Below, one piece after another: positions 43,344-45,249 of a stretch of 45,249 nt of DNA. Where the stretch lies: contig JACCWJ010000028.1 in the NCBI GenBank assembly GCA_013697705.1, forward strand, positions 1 through 45,249. The letters are read 5' to 3'. Source of the stretch: Gammaproteobacteria bacterium. GTDB taxonomy: Bacteria; Pseudomonadota; Gammaproteobacteria; UBA6002. The notes beneath the pieces were generated by a model. It was not told where the DNA came from and searched no databases. It saw only the letters and a list, made by a program, of their open reading frames with translations. Within the stretch, counting starts at the first letter, position 1; the number at the start of each line of letters is the position of its first letter. Both the position numbers and the translations under genes were made by a program.

Positions 43344-45052
43344 GGAACTTCACACTAAAGTTCAATACTTACTACCGCTTAGGGTGGCTAGAATATGTGA
43401 TACTTTTTGTTGTGTTATTTTTGAGTTTTTACTTAGGCATGAGTACGTATGGGATAGAGAATGTTAATGAAGGGTTATATGCAGAAATACCAAGGGAAAT
43501 GCTACAACTAGGTAATTATGTTATTCCAAAGCTTAATTTTCTTCCTTATATTGAAAAACCGCCACTTTTTTATTGGCTGATTGCATTAAGTTACAAGATT
43601 TTTGGCATATCAACTTGGAGTGCAAGAGTGGTGCCTGCTACTTCAGCCGCCTTAATCTGCTTAAGTTTAGTCTATTTTGGTCATGTCCTCAGACGTAATA
43701 GAGAAGGGTGGTTGGCAGCGATCATCCTTGCAACCAGTATCGGTTTTGTTGCTACTGCGCGGGTTCTAATTCTAGATATGGCTTTGACCTTATTTTTCAC
43801 CCTTGCTCTGTTTTCTTTTTACTCATGGTATAAGAGTAATCGTGTCGGCTATCTGCGTATATTTTATGTATTTTTTGCATTAGCCTTTTTAACAAAGGGC
43901 ATGCTCGCTTTACTTATTCCTCTCATTGGAATGTTATTTCTTTTATCCATGCAAGTATCTTCCAAAAAAATGTTGGCCTGCCTTGACGTGGTTGGTATCT
44001 CACTTTTAGGAGCGATAATTATTCCATGGCACTACTTAGCAATGCACCAACAAGCTGGATTTATCTGGGACTATTTTGTTAATGAACAAGTGTTCCGATT
44101 TCTGGGGGAGCGTACACCCAATGATTATCATACCGGACCTATTTATTTTTATATTCCGAATATTTTGCTCTACCTGTTTCCTTGGAGTCTATTATCTTTT
44201 TTACTTCTCAAACCCGATAAGCATCTCGAAAAATCTCTGTACCGTTTTTTATGGGTATGGTTTACGTTACCACTAATTTTTTTCTCATTAGCTAAGGCGA
44301 AAGGTGATTATTACATGGTAGTCGCAACACCTGCATTGGCGCTGCTATTGAGTTTTAAAATTAATGAGATATTTACGACAAAAAATAAAACCTTTATCTA
44401 TTTTTTTGCATTTCTAGGGTTTTTCGAAATCACGGTTTTTGGTTTACTTTATAGTGCTACTGTGCAAAATAAAATTGGCGTTTATTTGCCTGATCTTTGG
44501 CGATTAGATTTATTTTTAGCGCACTCCCTCTATATTTTATTTGTGAGCGCAACGATTGTCACCTTTGCCGGACTATTGCTCTGCATTAAATATAACAAGA
44601 AGCCCTTACTCCATTTTTTAGCAATTATTTGTCTTATATTCTTTATCGTCGCTTTTTATGTGATCAATAAACAAAAAATTGGCTATCGTTTATCAGAAAA
44701 AAGCTTAGCTAACTTCATTAGTCAGCACGATCCTAATCGTCCAACTTATCTTTATCAAGATTATGAAAAAATTTCTTCGATTGTGTTTTATCTTCAAAAG
44801 AGACTGCCTCTAATTGATAGCCAAAGCAAAGATCTTGAATACGGTATGCGTAAGCTTTCTTCAGAAGATTGGTTTTTCTCTTTGAATAATTTTTTAAATA
44901 CTAAGGATAAAGAAACGCATTATGTTATCGCTCGAAAAGATAGACTAATGGAGTTTTTACACGCTGTCACACCGCATGAATATTGTATTCTTGCGCAGAG
45001 TGGTTCCAGTGTATTGTTAAGCAATAAACTTGAGGAATGTGAGGCTCAATAA
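43340..45052 (+). CDS. PMT_2/ArnT-type membrane glycosyltransferase
   Basis: The 570-residue protein has about 11-12 hydrophobic segments and the first periplasmic loop typical of the GT-C fold (ENVNEGLYAEIPREMLQLGN, IEKPPLFYWLIALSYKIFG). Such enzymes transfer a sugar from a polyprenyl phosphate donor to an acceptor outside the inner membrane. ArnT adds 4-amino-arabinose to lipid A, but the acceptor here cannot be read from sequence. ArnT and relatives usually have an Asp-Glu pair in this loop; here it is Asn-Glu (VNEG). The C-terminal third is a soluble periplasmic domain (from about 450). It begins within the tatD stop, so it is read as the last gene of the operon, an unusual partner for tatD. 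Confidence 0.85.
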   Translation: MRNFTLKFNTYYRLGWLEYVILFVVLFLSFYLGMSTYGIENVNEGLYAEIPREMLQLGNYVIPKLNFLPYIEKPPLFYWLIALSYKIFGISTWSARVVPATSAALICLSLVYFGHVLRRNREGWLAAIILATSIGFVATARVLILDMALTLFFTLALFSFYSWYKSNRVGYLRIFYVFFALAFLTKGMLALLIPLIGMLFLLSMQVSSKKMLACLDVVGISLLGAIIIPWHYLAMHQQAGFIWDYFVNEQVFRFLGERTPNDYHTGPIYFYIPNILLYLFPWSLLSFLLLKPDKHLEKSLYRFLWVWFTLPLIFFSLAKAKGDYYMVVATPALALLLSFKINEIFTTKNKTFIYFFAFLGFFEITVFGLLYSATVQNKIGVYLPDLWRLDLFLAHSLYILFVSATIVTFAGLLLCIKYNKKPLLHFLAIICLIFFIVAFYVINKQKIGYRLSEKSLANFISQHDPNRPTYLYQDYEKISSIVFYLQKRLPLIDSQSKDLEYGMRKLSSEDWFFSLNNFLNTKDKETHYVIARKDRLMEFLHAVTPHEYCILAQSGSSVLLSNKLEECEAQ

Positions 45053-45061
45053 TCCAAATGT

Positions 45062-45190
45062 ATTTCCATGTAGCTCCGCGGAATGCATTTCTACGAGCCT
45101 CGCGATATTTATTTCTACGTAGCCTCGCGATATTTATTTCTACTAGCCTCGCATATATATTTCTACTAGCCTCGCATATATATTTCTACG
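45062..45190. repeat. Imperfect ~23-25-bp tandem repeat array
   Basis: Five units begin with ATTTC(T/C)A: 45062-45086, 45087-45110, 45111-45135, 45136-45158 and 45159-45181. The last two are identical (ATTTCTACTAGCCTCGCATATAT length 23), and a partial sixth unit (ATTTCTACG, 45182-45190) runs into the inverted repeat. A core of ATTTCTAC-(G)TAGCCTCGC is shared. There are no unique spacers, so it is not a CRISPR array. Confidence 0.85.
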
Positions 45191-45197
45191 TCGTCCC

Positions 45198-45249
45198 GCG
45201 ACTTGATCGCGGGATCCAGGTTCGAGGCTGGATCCCGCGATCAAGTCGC
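45198..45249. repeat. 22-bp perfect inverted repeat at the window end
   Basis: Left arm 45198-45219 begins GCGACTTGATCGCGGGATCC; right arm 45228-45249 is its exact reverse complement; loop GTTCGAGG. The element reaches the edge, so it may extend. This (CCCGCGA..TCGCGGGATCC) type of palindrome is common in intergenic DNA of proteobacteria. A decayed half-copy lies at 18246-18265. Confidence 0.85.

Noticed and set aside
45062-45249. Possible CRISPR array
   Set aside because: The repeats are directly adjacent without unique spacers, and no cas genes are present.

Overview
The window is about 45 kb of a moderately AT-rich gammaproteobacterial chromosome. Gene order and protein motifs point to the order Legionellales (Legionella/Coxiella/Rickettsiella-like). 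Four things suggest this: an IcmL/DotI-family protein of the Dot/Icm type IVB secretion system; two large unrecognised proteins whose promoters carry tandem TTAA repeats resembling the PmrA box that drives Dot/Icm effector genes in Legionella and Coxiella; the gammaproteobacterial infC-rpmI-rplT-pheST-ihfA-merR-tRNA-Pro cluster; and the yceF...tatD fatty-acid and replication cluster.

Layout. (1) 1-4.6 kb is accessory DNA: a tyrosine recombinase, a truncated BRO-N gene, an Abi_2/HEPN-type gene with its own promoter and a leader hairpin that includes its ribosome binding site, and a 480-residue unknown protein with a PmrA-like promoter. A tRNA-Asn gene follows. (2) 4.7-8.2 kb holds divergent aspC and uvrB around a perfect 8+7+8 palindrome. 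(3) 8.2-13.4 kb is the biotin locus: bioB-bioF-bioD-birA on the minus strand and bioA on the plus strand, with a recognisable BirA operator between bioB and bioA. The 3' end of bioA is duplicated next to an inverted-repeat element. (4) 13.7-18.0 kb is one 1435-residue unknown protein, probably a secreted effector. It is followed by a 0.5-kb repeat-rich gap. (5) 18.5-28.1 kb is recQ, tRNA-Val, thrS, infC (AUU start), rpmI, rplT, pheS, pheT, ihfA, a MerR-type gene, tRNA-Pro and a 56-codon Trm112/YcaR-like gene. (6) 28.1-31.3 kb is trhO and rne on the minus strand. (7) 31.8-43.3 kb is rluC, then yceF and the icmL-like gene on the minus strand, then yceD-rpmF-plsX-fabH-fabG-acpP-fabF-mltG-tmk-holB-tatD in an almost continuous run. 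fabD is missing from its usual place between fabH and fabG. (8) 43.3-45.05 kb is a membrane glycosyltransferase of the PMT/ArnT type. The window ends in a ~25-bp tandem array running into a 22-bp perfect inverted repeat.

How the genes work together. Most of the window is housekeeping: translation factors and tRNA charging, fatty-acid elongation coupled to phospholipid precursor supply (PlsX), biotin synthesis (needed by acetyl-CoA carboxylase), DNA repair and replication, and RNA turnover. The host-interaction layer is the icmL-like gene and the two unknown proteins. Their promoters share the same geometry: two TTAA boxes 11 bp apart, then 11 bp, then an identical TAGAATGG -10 region. This is the most informative unexpected signal in the window. 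All assignments come from reading motifs and gene order; no database search was run.
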